Part shown: one piece after another, positions 1 to 6,657 of the stretch
Numbering within the stretch: the stretch's first letter is position 1
Layout of the letters: each line of letters begins with the position of its first letter
Assembly: GCA_041664945.1 (NCBI GenBank)
Contig: JBAYJY010000189.1
Span: forward strand, 1 to 8,661
Reading direction: 5' to 3'
Length of the DNA stretch: 8,661 bases
Source of the DNA: JBAYJY01 sp041664945
Lineage (GTDB): Bacteria > UBP15 > UBA6099
Notes under the pieces: model-generated
What the model was told of the DNA's origin: nothing
Database searches by the model: none
The model's input: only the letters and a program-made list of their open reading frames with translations
Program-made: the position numbers and the translations under genes

Positions 1-315
1 CAAACCCTTGTTCAGCAGCATGTCCTCGAACAGCAAGTCAATCAGCCGGTTGTCGCCGTCGGGCATGAACAGGCCCACGATCCGCTTGTTCAGCCGCTTC
101 GCGCCGTAAATAACGCAGAATATCCCGAATGCGATCAGAGACAGGCCGATCACGCCCTGCCTGACGTACTGCGTCACGAACATATAAAAATCGCGGGGAA
201 TGTTTTTGCCGATCTCAAAAACAACGCCGAGGCTCAGTATCAGAACGCCCAGCGCGATCAGCGCCACCCAGCGCTTGAACTTCAATCCCGGATAAAACCA
301 CTTCCATTGATTCAT
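1..315 (-). CDS. yvcK: YvcK/CofD-like gluconeogenesis factor, N-terminal part (cut by window edge)
   Basis: The visible 105 residues begin MNQWKWFYPGLKFKRW. Two hydrophobic segments follow, at about residues 17-35 and 54-71, with a short loop between them, then a basic and acidic stretch ending LIDLLFEDMLLNKGL. This matches the membrane-anchored N-terminus that precedes the nucleotide-sugar-binding domain in many YvcK proteins; the GGGTG-type motif of that domain would lie beyond the window. YvcK family members bind UDP-GlcNAc and are needed for cell-wall homeostasis and growth on gluconeogenic carbon sources. The ATG is preceded by a good ribosome site (GGAGAG, about 5 bases away) and lies 21 bp after the rapZ stop, so the two genes are probably co-transcribed. 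The call rests on the N-terminal pattern and the rapZ neighbour, because the catalytic-like domain is not visible. Confidence 0.83.
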   Translation of the reverse strand, partial: MNQWKWFYPGLKFKRWVALIALGVLILSLGVVFEIGKNIPRDFYMFVTQYVRQGVIGLSLIAFGIFCVIYGAKRLNKRIVGLFMPDGDNRLIDLLFEDMLLNKGL

Positions 316-336
316 CGCCGCTCTCCGCCCGTCCGC

Positions 337-1227
337 TCAGGATACAACCGAAATATCCCGATGCTTCACCGCTACGTTGTAACCGTGGTGGGTCAGAATC
401 CGGCACAACTCTATCGCAAGCGCAACCGATCTGTGGTGGCCGCCCGTGCAGCCGATCGCCACAACCACGTTGCTCTTGCCTTCCTCAACCGACTGCTCCA
501 GCGTGTACAATACCAAGTCCGACGCCCGCCGCATGTACTCCTGCGTCACAGGGCTGCTCATCACGTAATCGTGCACTTCCTTGTTCTCGCCGCTCAGGTT
601 CTTCAGGCTTTCCACATAGTAGGGATTCGGCAGAAACCGCACGTCCAGCGCGATGTCCGCGTCTAACGGAAGCCCGTACTTGAACCCGAACGAAATTATG
701 TTCACCGAAACGCGCGACGCTTTCTCGTCGCCGAGAATCGCGGCGGTCATCTCGCGCTTTAGCGCCCACGTGTTCATTTTTGTCGTGTCGAAATAGTAGT
801 CCGCGCGGTCTTTCAGGCGCTTGAGTTTCTGGCGCTCCGCGTGGATGCCGTCTATGATGCGGTCCTCGCCGCCCGCGAGCGGGTGCATCCGCCGCGTCTC
901 TTTATAGCGACGCACCAGCGCTTCGTCGCTCGCGTCGAGAAAAACGATCTTGTAGCTGTAGCCGGAGTTGTCGAGCGCGTCGAGCGCCTTGAAAAGCTCG
1001 TCGAAAAACTCGCCGCCCCGAATGTCGATCACGAGCGACACGCGGCCGATGGCCCTCTTCGAGTTCGAGCACAACTCCGCGAAATGCGGGATCAACTGCG
1101 GCGGCAGATTGTCAACGCAGTAGAAACCCATATCCTCGAAGCACTTGTTCGCGAACGTTTTGCCCGCGCCGCTCAGCCCTGTCAGGATGTAGAAATCAAT
1201 CGTCTGTCTTTTCTCCGATGTATCCAT
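337..1227 (-). CDS. rapZ: RapZ/YvcJ-type nucleotide-binding protein (RNase adapter family)
   Basis: The protein has 296 residues, the normal length for the family. The P-loop GLSGAGKT is at residues 17-24. Family motifs follow in order: DNLPPQLIP (39-47), the hydrophobic strand SLVIDIRGG (64-72), SFGFKYGLP (179-187), DVRFLPNP (195-202) and the C-terminal GCTGGHHRSV (259-268). RapZ binds ATP/GTP. In enterobacteria it guides RNase E to the small RNA GlmZ and so controls glucosamine-6-phosphate synthesis. In Firmicutes the orthologue YvcJ is a nucleotide hydrolase linked to competence. Which role applies here cannot be read from sequence. The start overlaps the 3' end of ribE by 32 bp, with only a weak upstream ribosome site, so translation is probably coupled to ribE. 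yvcK follows after 21 bp. The rapZ-yvcK pairing is conserved in many bacteria and fits a shared role in sensing cell-wall precursors. Confidence 0.95.
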   Translation of the reverse strand: MDTSEKRQTIDFYILTGLSGAGKTFANKCFEDMGFYCVDNLPPQLIPHFAELCSNSKRAIGRVSLVIDIRGGEFFDELFKALDALDNSGYSYKIVFLDASDEALVRRYKETRRMHPLAGGEDRIIDGIHAERQKLKRLKDRADYYFDTTKMNTWALKREMTAAILGDEKASRVSVNIISFGFKYGLPLDADIALDVRFLPNPYYVESLKNLSGENKEVHDYVMSSPVTQEYMRRASDLVLYTLEQSVEEGKSNVVVAIGCTGGHHRSVALAIELCRILTHHGYNVAVKHRDISVVS

Positions 1228-1852
1228 AGTCCGTCAGTTTCCGCAGCAGCTTGTCGCCGCCGCCGCCCGTTTTTTGACTCCAATATACATACCGCGCCAG
1301 AACGTCCGCCTCGATGTTAACCGGATCGCCGGCGACTTTCCCTTCGAGCGTCGTCTCCGAAATCGTGTGCGGAATGATATATACCTCGAACGTGTCCCCG
1401 CGCACATCCCCGACCGTCAGGCTGATGCCGTCCACCGCCACGCTGCCCTTCGGCGCTATCAGCGGCGCCAACTCGCCCGGAAACCGCACCTTGTACGTCT
1501 TCTGCGTCGACGCCGGAGTCACAGACACGATCTTCCCGAGACCGTCGATATGGCCTGTGACGTAATGCCCGCCCAGCTTGCCGCCGACCAGCAGCGCCGG
1601 TTCAATGTTTACTTTGGATGTGACTTTTATCTTCGCGAGAGAGGTGCGGCTGAATGTCTCTTCGCCGACGTCCATCTCGACGCATGAGCCCGATACCGTT
1701 GTTGCCGTTAGGCAAACGCCGTTCACGCTGATGCTGTCGCCCGGCTCGGCGCCGGACGCCGTCTTCGGACACCGCACGCGCAGCGACAGCGAGCCCGCCT
1801 TGCGGTTCACAGCCTCAATCACGCCGATCTCTTTAATGATTCCAGTGAACAA
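1196..1852 (-). CDS. ribE: Riboflavin synthase, alpha subunit
   Basis: The enzyme dismutates two 6,7-dimethyl-8-ribityllumazine molecules into riboflavin and a pyrimidinedione, the last step of riboflavin synthesis in the cytoplasm. The product has 218 residues, normal for the family, and consists of two lumazine-binding barrels. Barrel 1 has (M)FTGIIKEIG at the N-terminus, GDSISVNGVCLTAT (38-51) and SRTSL (68-72). Barrel 2 has GGHYVTGHIDG (94-104), KGSVAVDGISLTV (135-147), IPHT (160-163) and NIEADVLARYV (179-189). I place the start at TTG 1852 because family members begin exactly at MFTGI, and GAAGGAG lies 8 bases upstream. An ATG 33 bp further upstream (1885) and the open frame back to 1987 only translate a dispersed repeat. 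The 3' end runs 32 bp into rapZ. No other riboflavin genes are in the window. Confidence 0.94.
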   Translation of the reverse strand: MFTGIIKEIGVIEAVNRKAGSLSLRVRCPKTASGAEPGDSISVNGVCLTATTVSGSCVEMDVGEETFSRTSLAKIKVTSKVNIEPALLVGGKLGGHYVTGHIDGLGKIVSVTPASTQKTYKVRFPGELAPLIAPKGSVAVDGISLTVGDVRGDTFEVYIIPHTISETTLEGKVAGDPVNIEADVLARYVYWSQKTGGGGDKLLRKLTDYGYIGEKTDD

Positions 1853-1860
1853 AAATGTTT

Positions 1861-1867
1861 CTCCTTC
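1861..1867 (-). promoter_or_regulatory. Ribosome binding site that fixes the TTG start of ribE
   Basis: On the minus strand this reads GAAGGAG, 8 bases before the TTG at 1852. It decides the start in favour of TTG over the upstream in-frame ATG, which lies inside the dispersed repeat. Confidence 0.7.
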
Positions 1868-1870
1868 ACG

Positions 1871-1935
1871 CGTCATTGCGAGGAACGCAGCGCTGTTAGC
1901 CCGCCCTGCATGCTTTAGGCGGGGGAAGCAATCCC
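1871..1935. repeat. Dispersed 'cgtcattgcgaggaacgcag' repeat, copy 1, interrupted
   Basis: The copy starts cgtcattgcgaggaacgcag and ends gaagcaatcccg, like copy 2. Between the two halves it carries about 34 extra bases that include an inverted repeat, cccgcc...ggcggg. The attgc/gcaat ends can pair, so the whole is a nested palindrome. Repeats of this consensus are scattered through intergenic regions of many environmental bacterial genomes. This copy begins 4 bp upstream of the ribE ribosome site. Confidence 0.75.
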
Positions 1936-1944
1936 GAATGGCCG

Positions 1945-1980
1945 CGTCATTGCGAGGAACGCAGTAACGAAGCAATCCCG
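1945..1980. repeat. Dispersed 'cgtcattgcgaggaacgcag' repeat, copy 2
   Basis: This uninterrupted 36-bp copy has the same orientation as copy 1 and shares its first 20 bases and its last 12 (gaagcaatcccg). Nine bases separate the two copies. The attgc near one end and gcaat near the other form a potential stem. The two copies fill the leader between tRNA-Sec and ribE. Positions 1981-2066 hold no gene or clear signal that I can see. Confidence 0.75.
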
Positions 1981-2066
1981 ATCTCAATTCCTATCTGCCT
2001 CTCCCCACGCGCTTTTCCTGTCTTTAATCTTTCCCGAACCCCGATACCCAAGACCCGCTCTTTAAA

Positions 2067-2160
2067 CGGAAGGAGTGGGAATCGAACCCACCACGACCAT
2101 GAAACCATGGCCGACAACGGTTTTGAAGACCGCGAGCGCCACCAGACGCCATTCGCTTCC
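2067..2160 (-). tRNA. selC: tRNA-Sec (anticodon TCA), selenocysteine tRNA
   Basis: Ninety-four nucleotides fold as a selenocysteine tRNA. The 5' end is GGAAGCGA. The D arm GCGTC-TGGT-GGCGC has a long stem with the 4-base loop typical of bacterial tRNA-Sec. The anticodon arm is GCGGT-CTTCAAA-ACCGT with anticodon TCA at 2124-2126. A long variable arm forms a 7-bp stem, CGGCCAT/ATGGTCG. The T arm is GTGGG-TTCGATT-CCCAC and the discriminator is G. CCA is not encoded. The acceptor is odd: eight 5' bases face only seven 3' bases (TCCTTCC), so the best fit is seven pairs with C6 bulged rather than the usual eight. This tRNA inserts selenocysteine at UGA codons with SelA, SelB and SelD, none of which lie in the window. 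Confidence 0.92.
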
Positions 2161-2172
2161 AAACAATCTATC

Positions 2173-2201
2173 AATCTAAATATATTATCCATAAACGTCA
2201 A
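2173..2201 (-). promoter_or_regulatory. Sigma-70-type promoter of tRNA-Sec
   Basis: On the minus strand a -35 TTGACG (2196-2201) and a -10 TAGATT (2173-2178) are separated by exactly 17 bases. The -10 ends 12 bases before the tRNA 5' end, leaving a leader of only a few bases. Spacing and position fit a tRNA promoter well. Confidence 0.65.
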
Positions 2202-2230
2202 TATAGCAACATCGGGCCGCTTGCCGCCCT

Positions 2231-4630
2231 TTGCGGATGACATTGAAACGAGAGAAATTTGGACTGCGACATCACGATGTTGCTTTCTCGCTCGATGCGA
2301 TAGGCCGGGTGGACGCCGCCTCGAACGGCTACAGCAGGAGCGATTTCAGTTACGCCGACCCGTCGGGGCGCCTCGCGGGGGTGAGCGCGCAAACGCACAA
2401 CGCGTCCGGCGCGGGCTATGCGTTTGACTCCGCGTTCGGGTATGACGATAATAGTAATGTCAAAAGCATTTCAGCAACGCTTCCGAATGGGGTGGGTATG
2501 AACGCGTCGTTCGATTATGACGAGATGAACCGTCTGGCCGCCGCCGGCCCCGCAGGCGCTCCGGCTTCGGGACGCGTCGATTTCGCTTACGACGCCGCGA
2601 GCCGCCTCACCGGCGTTACGCTTCCGAACAGCGTCGCAACCTCTTACGACTATGACGACGCGAACCGGCTCACCGGCTACGCCGTCGCCAACCCCGCTCT
2701 GCCCGCCGAGGGCTATGCCGCCCGAACGTTCGCCCGCAACGAAATCGGCGCCATCATCAGCGCCTCCGACCCCGCCGAGGGCGTCTCGGCGTTCGCCTAT
2801 GACATTATGGACCGCCTCACCGGGGCAACCTATCCGCAGTCGCTGCATGTCATCCTGCCGGCTGAAAAGTATTCCTACGGAGAAGACGGGCTCGGACACC
2901 GCGAAAGCTCGCTCAACGGACGCCTCGTCGACCCGGCCACCCGCTTGCCCGCGACTGTCGATTACAACGTCGACCCGGACAACGATCAGTTGATCGACGA
3001 TTCGGTTTACACTTACGCCTACGACCTGAACGGGAACATGACCGGCAAGACCCGCAAGGACGACGCAAGCCGGACCCAGTATGACTACGACGTGTTCGAC
3101 CGCTTAGCCGCCGTGCGCGAGTTCGGGGGGCCGACCCCGCCGGATATTCCCGGCGAACCGCCCGTTCCGGGCCAACAGACCGGCGAGATCACCTACCTCT
3201 ACGACTGGTCCGGCCGCCTGATCGAGAAAAATGTGTGCATCCCAACGGGTGGAGGCAGTGATTCTGATTCGGGTGAGAATGATTTGCCTTTATCGGGTGC
3301 CACCCACAACCCCGTTGTGGGTGTGGGCAGTGAACAATGTACCACAACTCGCTACGCCTATCAGGGCCTCAACCTCATTGCCGAGTTGGATGAAAACAAC
3401 AACGTTCTCGTGAGATACAACCATGCTCCGGGCACGCTGGACCGCCCGCTTTCCATGCAGGTTGGCGAACAGGTTTTCTACTACCACTATGACGAGCGCG
3501 GCTCCGTTTCATACCTGACAAACGCCAAGGGGCACATCGTCCAGAAATACGTCTACGATTCGTTCGGGCGGATAGTTATGCGGATAGGCAACCTGCCGAA
3601 CGCGTTCACCTACACAGGCCGCCATTGGGACCCGGACGCGAAACTCTATCACTACCGCGCGCGGGTGTACGACCCCGAGCTCGGCATCTTTTTGCAGCAG
3701 GACCCCGTCTACTCCGCGAACCCGTACTCCTACGTCGGCAACGACCCGATCAACGCCATCGACCCGCTGGGGCTGTCTGTAACATACACGCGTTCATTCG
3801 ACGGATATTGGATATGTGAGACATGTTCCATCGAGAATGAGAATTTAAGCGCGAGTGCAATAAAGGCATGGAGGAAAAGGTATTCGTACATAAGTGAGAA
3901 AGATCATTCGCGAACTGGTTCTTTTGGTAGTGGTGGCGGATGGGGCGGGGAGTGCTGGTTAAGAGACAGATATAACGATGAGTGCAGCTTGAAATGCAAA
4001 GATAGCAATGATTTTAGCGCATGTCTCGAAGCCTGCAAGAAAGGCCCCAATGATGCTCCCGATGGCGGCTCCCCCCCATACGCGCCTAACAGTCCTTACA
4101 ATCCTTATGGGCCTTACGGACCCTATGGGCCTAACAGCCCCAACAATCCCGGTGGGCGCCGCCCCGGCAGCCCCGTCGGCGCTCCCCAAGGCCCCGGCCC
4201 AATTCCCGGCAACCCTGGCTCATCTGGCGAACCAGTTGAAAAACTGCCTGATATTTTATTAAAAAACAAAGATATTATTAAAAAGATATGGAACAAATCC
4301 CAAGACGGCCAAGCTGATGAGAGAGAAATGGGCGCTTATCTATCAACTGATGGAAATAGAAAAAACATGCCATGGGTTTGCCGACACTTAAGATATGGTA
4401 CGGCCACTGATGTCGGCATTGACATTGGCTGGTTATGGGGAAGATGCATTGGAAAGTATTCCAAAATACATTCTCACGTTAATTCTACTGCTGGCCCATC
4501 GTTTATAGACCTTGATATCGCGAAAGATGATGGAGTGAAATATCATCATTTTGTAATTGACGAATTCCAAATTCACGAATATAGCTATTATGGTCATGAG
4601 AAAGAATATAATAGAGGAGTTCTATATTAA
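2231..4630 (+). CDS. Rhs/YD-repeat protein with Cys-rich segment and JAMM-type C-terminal toxin domain
   Basis: The frame holds 799 residues counted from TTG 2231 (ATG 2237 is an alternative); neither start has a convincing ribosome site. YD-type repeats run from about residue 40 to 450 (for example YDYDDANRLTGY, YDYDVFDRL, YLYDWSGRL, YVYDSFGR). The Rhs-associated core follows, from RHWDPD through RARVYDPELG to DPLGL at 511-515. A 24-residue palindrome-encoded insert lies at 343-366. After the core come a Cys-rich segment (C529, C532, C575, C585, C589, C598, C602), a Pro/Gly/Tyr linker (about 605-667) and a C-terminal domain (about 668-799). That domain has E699, then H747-S-H749, seven residues, S757-F-I-D760: an exact JAMM signature HxHx(7)SxxD. 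JAMM domains are zinc peptidases and occur as tips of polymorphic toxins. No signal peptide or secretion N-terminus is present, so the gene may be 5'-truncated. The tip is AT-rich compared with the core. Confidence 0.85.
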   Translation: MRMTLKREKFGLRHHDVAFSLDAIGRVDAASNGYSRSDFSYADPSGRLAGVSAQTHNASGAGYAFDSAFGYDDNSNVKSISATLPNGVGMNASFDYDEMNRLAAAGPAGAPASGRVDFAYDAASRLTGVTLPNSVATSYDYDDANRLTGYAVANPALPAEGYAARTFARNEIGAIISASDPAEGVSAFAYDIMDRLTGATYPQSLHVILPAEKYSYGEDGLGHRESSLNGRLVDPATRLPATVDYNVDPDNDQLIDDSVYTYAYDLNGNMTGKTRKDDASRTQYDYDVFDRLAAVREFGGPTPPDIPGEPPVPGQQTGEITYLYDWSGRLIEKNVCIPTGGGSDSDSGENDLPLSGATHNPVVGVGSEQCTTTRYAYQGLNLIAELDENNNVLVRYNHAPGTLDRPLSMQVGEQVFYYHYDERGSVSYLTNAKGHIVQKYVYDSFGRIVMRIGNLPNAFTYTGRHWDPDAKLYHYRARVYDPELGIFLQQDPVYSANPYSYVGNDPINAIDPLGLSVTYTRSFDGYWICETCSIENENLSASAIKAWRKRYSYISEKDHSRTGSFGSGGGWGGECWLRDRYNDECSLKCKDSNDFSACLEACKKGPNDAPDGGSPPYAPNSPYNPYGPYGPYGPNSPNNPGGRRPGSPVGAPQGPGPIPGNPGSSGEPVEKLPDILLKNKDIIKKIWNKSQDGQADEREMGAYLSTDGNRKNMPWVCRHLRYGTATDVGIDIGWLWGRCIGKYSKIHSHVNSTAGPSFIDLDIAKDDGVKYHHFVIDEFQIHEYSYYGHEKEYNRGVLY
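3256..3327 (+). repeat. 72-bp in-frame palindromic unit, copy A (inside Rhs 1)
   Basis: The unit runs from one cagtga to just before the next (3328). It carries a 10-bp perfect inverted repeat, CACCCACAAC (3301-3310) and GTTGTGGGTG (3314-3323), around a CCC loop. Seventy-two bases equal 24 codons. They are read in frame as a peptide containing SGENDL and SGATHNPVVG at residues 343-366 of the host protein. Copies B and C in the second Rhs gene have the same length; this copy differs from C at about 7 of 72 positions. Confidence 0.85.
3584..3774 (+). repeat. Rhs core-end homology block, copy 1
   Basis: These 191 bp encode the end of the Rhs core, from IGNLPNAF to DPLGL. They match 6963-7153 with about 10 differences (about 95% identity) and no gaps. 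Similarity is lost abruptly at both ends. The block is the natural crossover region for swapping C-terminal tips. Confidence 0.9.
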
Positions 4631-4642
4631 TGGAGGCGATGA

Positions 4643-5206
4643 ATGATTAAAAAAGTCTTTGCTAAAAGGCAGTATATTGAAATAATATTAATAATTATCG
4701 TAATGATAAATACATATTATCTTATCACGATACATCGTAAATCAGAAAAACTTTATAGTAAAACTATTCAAATATTATCAAAAACACAAGGAGCTTCTGG
4801 AGAAGTCGACTTTAGCAGAATGGCTGCTGCTGATTATAGTCCACGATTTTGTACAAGTATGCCCTATTTGAACATACCCAATATTAATTGGCGTCAATTC
4901 ATGCAGGAACATGATTCTATTGATTATCAACCAATTAAGCATAAAGAATATTACAAATATATAGAATCCGCTGATTCGATGATGAGAAGTTTTGGTTGTA
5001 AATTAAAATATTACGCTAAGCATATTATAATACCCAAAAATAAAGAAAATAAATATATATATATTGTATATGGCTCACATAGTTGGAAGGATTCAAGGAA
5101 ATCAATCATACCTCTACCAATGTGGCAAGGAGGTGGAATCTATTTTAAGTTTTATATAACAGAGCACCCAACCGCCAAGGTGAATGAAGTGTTTTTATCT
5201 GAATAA
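4643..5206 (+). CDS. Putative immunity protein for the JAMM-type Rhs tip, membrane anchored
   Basis: I do not recognise the family of this 187-residue protein. The N-terminus is basic (MIKKVFAKR), then a single hydrophobic segment spans residues about 11-30, then about 155 mostly polar residues rich in Tyr, Lys and Ile. By the positive-inside rule the C-terminal part would face outside the cytoplasmic membrane. A strong ribosome site, GGAGG, lies 6 bases before the ATG, and the gene starts 12 bp after the Rhs stop. That position is where Rhs immunity genes are found, and it is the basis for the role. Base composition is much more AT-rich than the Rhs core, as for the tip it follows, so tip and gene probably arrived together. 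An accessory subunit rather than an immunity protein cannot be excluded. Confidence 0.65.
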   Translation: MIKKVFAKRQYIEIILIIIVMINTYYLITIHRKSEKLYSKTIQILSKTQGASGEVDFSRMAAADYSPRFCTSMPYLNIPNINWRQFMQEHDSIDYQPIKHKEYYKYIESADSMMRSFGCKLKYYAKHIIIPKNKENKYIYIVYGSHSWKDSRKSIIPLPMWQGGGIYFKFYITEHPTAKVNEVFLSE

Positions 5207-5240
5207 ATAGTCGTCCCTGAAAAAAGCAAAAATTTAAAAT

Positions 5241-5260
5241 TCCGGGGACATCCATGATAA
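5241..5260 (+). repeat. Module-end repeat, copy 1 (ttccggggacatccatgata)
   Basis: This 20-bp sequence lies 34 bp after the first immunity gene. It recurs with one mismatch at 8465-8484, after the second immunity gene, while the surrounding sequence differs. It may mark the right edge of each toxin-immunity cassette. Confidence 0.6.
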
Positions 5261-5279
5261 GTTTTGTCAAGAGAAGCAG

Positions 5280-5297
5280 GAGACTTCTCGCAGTTAA
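5280..5297 (+). repeat. IS110 subterminal inverted repeat, distal to transposase start
   Basis: The sequence gagacttctcgcagttaa pairs with the reverse complement of 6658-6675 (gagactccccgcaggtaa) with three mismatches. It overlaps a 6-bp hairpin, GAGAAG (5272-5277) with CTTCTC (5284-5289). Confidence 0.7.
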
Positions 5298-5570
5298 TGA
5301 TCTGAAATATTAGTAAGGCAACTGGCGACACATCCTTTCTGAATATAGTTATAAGGAACGAGCAACCTAAGCATCACATTATCCCTGTGGGCCGACGGTG
5401 ATCCGCGACCAGACATCCATTAGCGGCATCGGGCGCGAAGCCTTCGCCGAAGATTGAGTCAGGGACGGCCCGCCGGTCCCGAAACACCATTATCGGAAGC
5501 ATCTCGCTTTACAGCGATCGCTCAGTCCCCAGACAGCGGGAAACAGCGGGCATGATAGGTTGAGTCCCCT
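5298..5570 (-). ncRNA. Candidate IS1111-type bridge RNA region
   Basis: This non-coding stretch lies between the transposase stop and the inverted repeat. It is richer in G and C than the flanking immunity gene and has no long open frame on either strand. It can form several short hairpins: GGGAC/GTCCC (5462-5466 with 5476-5480), TCGCT/AGCGA (5504-5508 with 5513-5517) and a GAAG/CTTC pair near 5437-5444. It also has a cagcggg direct repeat at about 5534 and 5544. IS110-family recombinases use a structured bridge RNA from the non-coding end; in the IS1111 group it lies downstream of the gene. The RNA itself and its exact ends are inferred. Confidence 0.45.
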
Positions 5571-6605
5571 TTAAGCGCAGTTTAAATAGTTCTTCATTTC
5601 AAAGCGTTCGCCGCTTTTGTCCACATACATCAGGTACGCAACGAGTTTTCTTGCCACTGCAATTGTCGCTTCATTTCTATTTGCGCCACGGTCTTTTGCT
5701 TTCTGGCTCACCGCTGCGAGTTGCGCGTTCCAGAGCGGCGCGATCTTTGCGGCTTCCACGAGTATTGTCTGTAAGTGTTTGTTGCGCTGCTTTGACAGCG
5801 GGCCGCGGTGAGTTTTGCCGGCGGATTCGTTCTGTCCGGAACACAGGCCGCAATAGCTGACCGCTTTTTTGACAGAAGCGAATCGTTGCGGGTCGGCTAT
5901 CTCAAGCGCCCACGTCAGCGCCGTGATCTCTCCGACTCCGGGTATGCTCATCAGCCGCTCCACTCTTTCGCTCAATGAAGGGTTTTCCCGAAGCCTGCGC
6001 ACTAACCGCTTCTGATTCGAATCGAAGAACTCCATGCTCGAATGGCTCAGTTCCAGTATCTCTTTCACCGATCCGGGAACGTAGTCCAAGCGTTCTAGAA
6101 GCTCTTTGAAATATTTCTTTCCGTGCAGTTTTTCCTTGTTGTATTCCGCCCCGGCTTCCATCAGCAGCCCTGCGGTTTTGTTTTTCATCTTAACGGTTTC
6201 CCGAACTAAAAGATTTCTGTATCGAAGCGCTTGCCGGAGTTCGCGAACCTGCGCGGGCGCCATGTGACATTCAGGAAACCAGTCGCAACGAAGCGCGTCG
6301 GCAAGTTTTCGCGCATCTATGCGGTCGTTCTTTTTCTTCGATGCGCATATCGCGCGAAGCATGTAACTGTGGCCTACCTTCAGTTCGTCGGCGTGCGGCA
6401 GAAGAAAATCGTATATCCAGCCTGTGAACAATGTCGCCTCCATCGCTCCCGCCCATGGTCTCGGCAAACTCTGTGCGAAAAGATTCAAATCCTTTCGCGT
6501 CGCTGAAATGCTTCCCTCATTTATTATCTCCCCATCCGCTGTCTTCACACAGTAAACGATTACTTTCTTGTGGACATCCAACCCTACGTAATGGTATCCT
6601 TTCAT
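5571..6605 (-). CDS. IS110-family transposase (bridge-RNA-guided recombinase family)
   Basis: The 344-residue protein has the full family layout. The N-terminal RuvC-like DEDD domain shows D10 (GLDVHKK), E56 (GAMEAT), and D94 and D97 (KKNDRIDARKLADAL). A helical middle part of about residues 110-210 follows. The C-terminal transposase_20 domain begins at SIPGVGEITALTW (220-232). The likely nucleophile is S261 in NESAGK, followed by the basic THRGPLSKQRNKHLQ. These enzymes cut and join DNA at a target chosen by the element's own bridge RNA. The ATG is preceded by AGGAGG at 6 bases, which supports the start. All key residues are present, so the enzyme may be active. It is transcribed against the two Rhs modules. 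Confidence 0.93.
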   Translation of the reverse strand: MKGYHYVGLDVHKKVIVYCVKTADGEIINEGSISATRKDLNLFAQSLPRPWAGAMEATLFTGWIYDFLLPHADELKVGHSYMLRAICASKKKNDRIDARKLADALRCDWFPECHMAPAQVRELRQALRYRNLLVRETVKMKNKTAGLLMEAGAEYNKEKLHGKKYFKELLERLDYVPGSVKEILELSHSSMEFFDSNQKRLVRRLRENPSLSERVERLMSIPGVGEITALTWALEIADPQRFASVKKAVSYCGLCSGQNESAGKTHRGPLSKQRNKHLQTILVEAAKIAPLWNAQLAAVSQKAKDRGANRNEATIAVARKLVAYLMYVDKSGERFEMKNYLNCA

Positions 6606-6657
6606 CGGGAGCCTCCTCGGTCAGTTTGTGCGCAGGCTTCACGCCTTTTGCACCATT

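Noticed and set aside
841..1320. 159-codon open frame on the plus strand opposite rapZ
   Set aside because: It is a GC-rich shadow of rapZ with no ribosome site or recognisable domain; the same holds for the other frames opposite rapZ, ribE, the Rhs core and the transposase.
1853..1987. N-terminal extension of riboflavin synthase back to an ATG at 1987
   Set aside because: The extra 45 codons only translate the dispersed repeats; family members start at MFTGI, and a ribosome site supports TTG 1852.
2067..2240. Integration (att) site of a genomic island at selC
   Set aside because: The Rhs gene lies on the 5' side of the tRNA, no integrase is present, and no repeat of the tRNA 3' end is seen in the window.
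5320..5560. Remnant of a protein-coding gene next to the transposase
   Set aside because: Stops occur in all frames, and the stretch fits the non-coding end of an IS1111-like element better.
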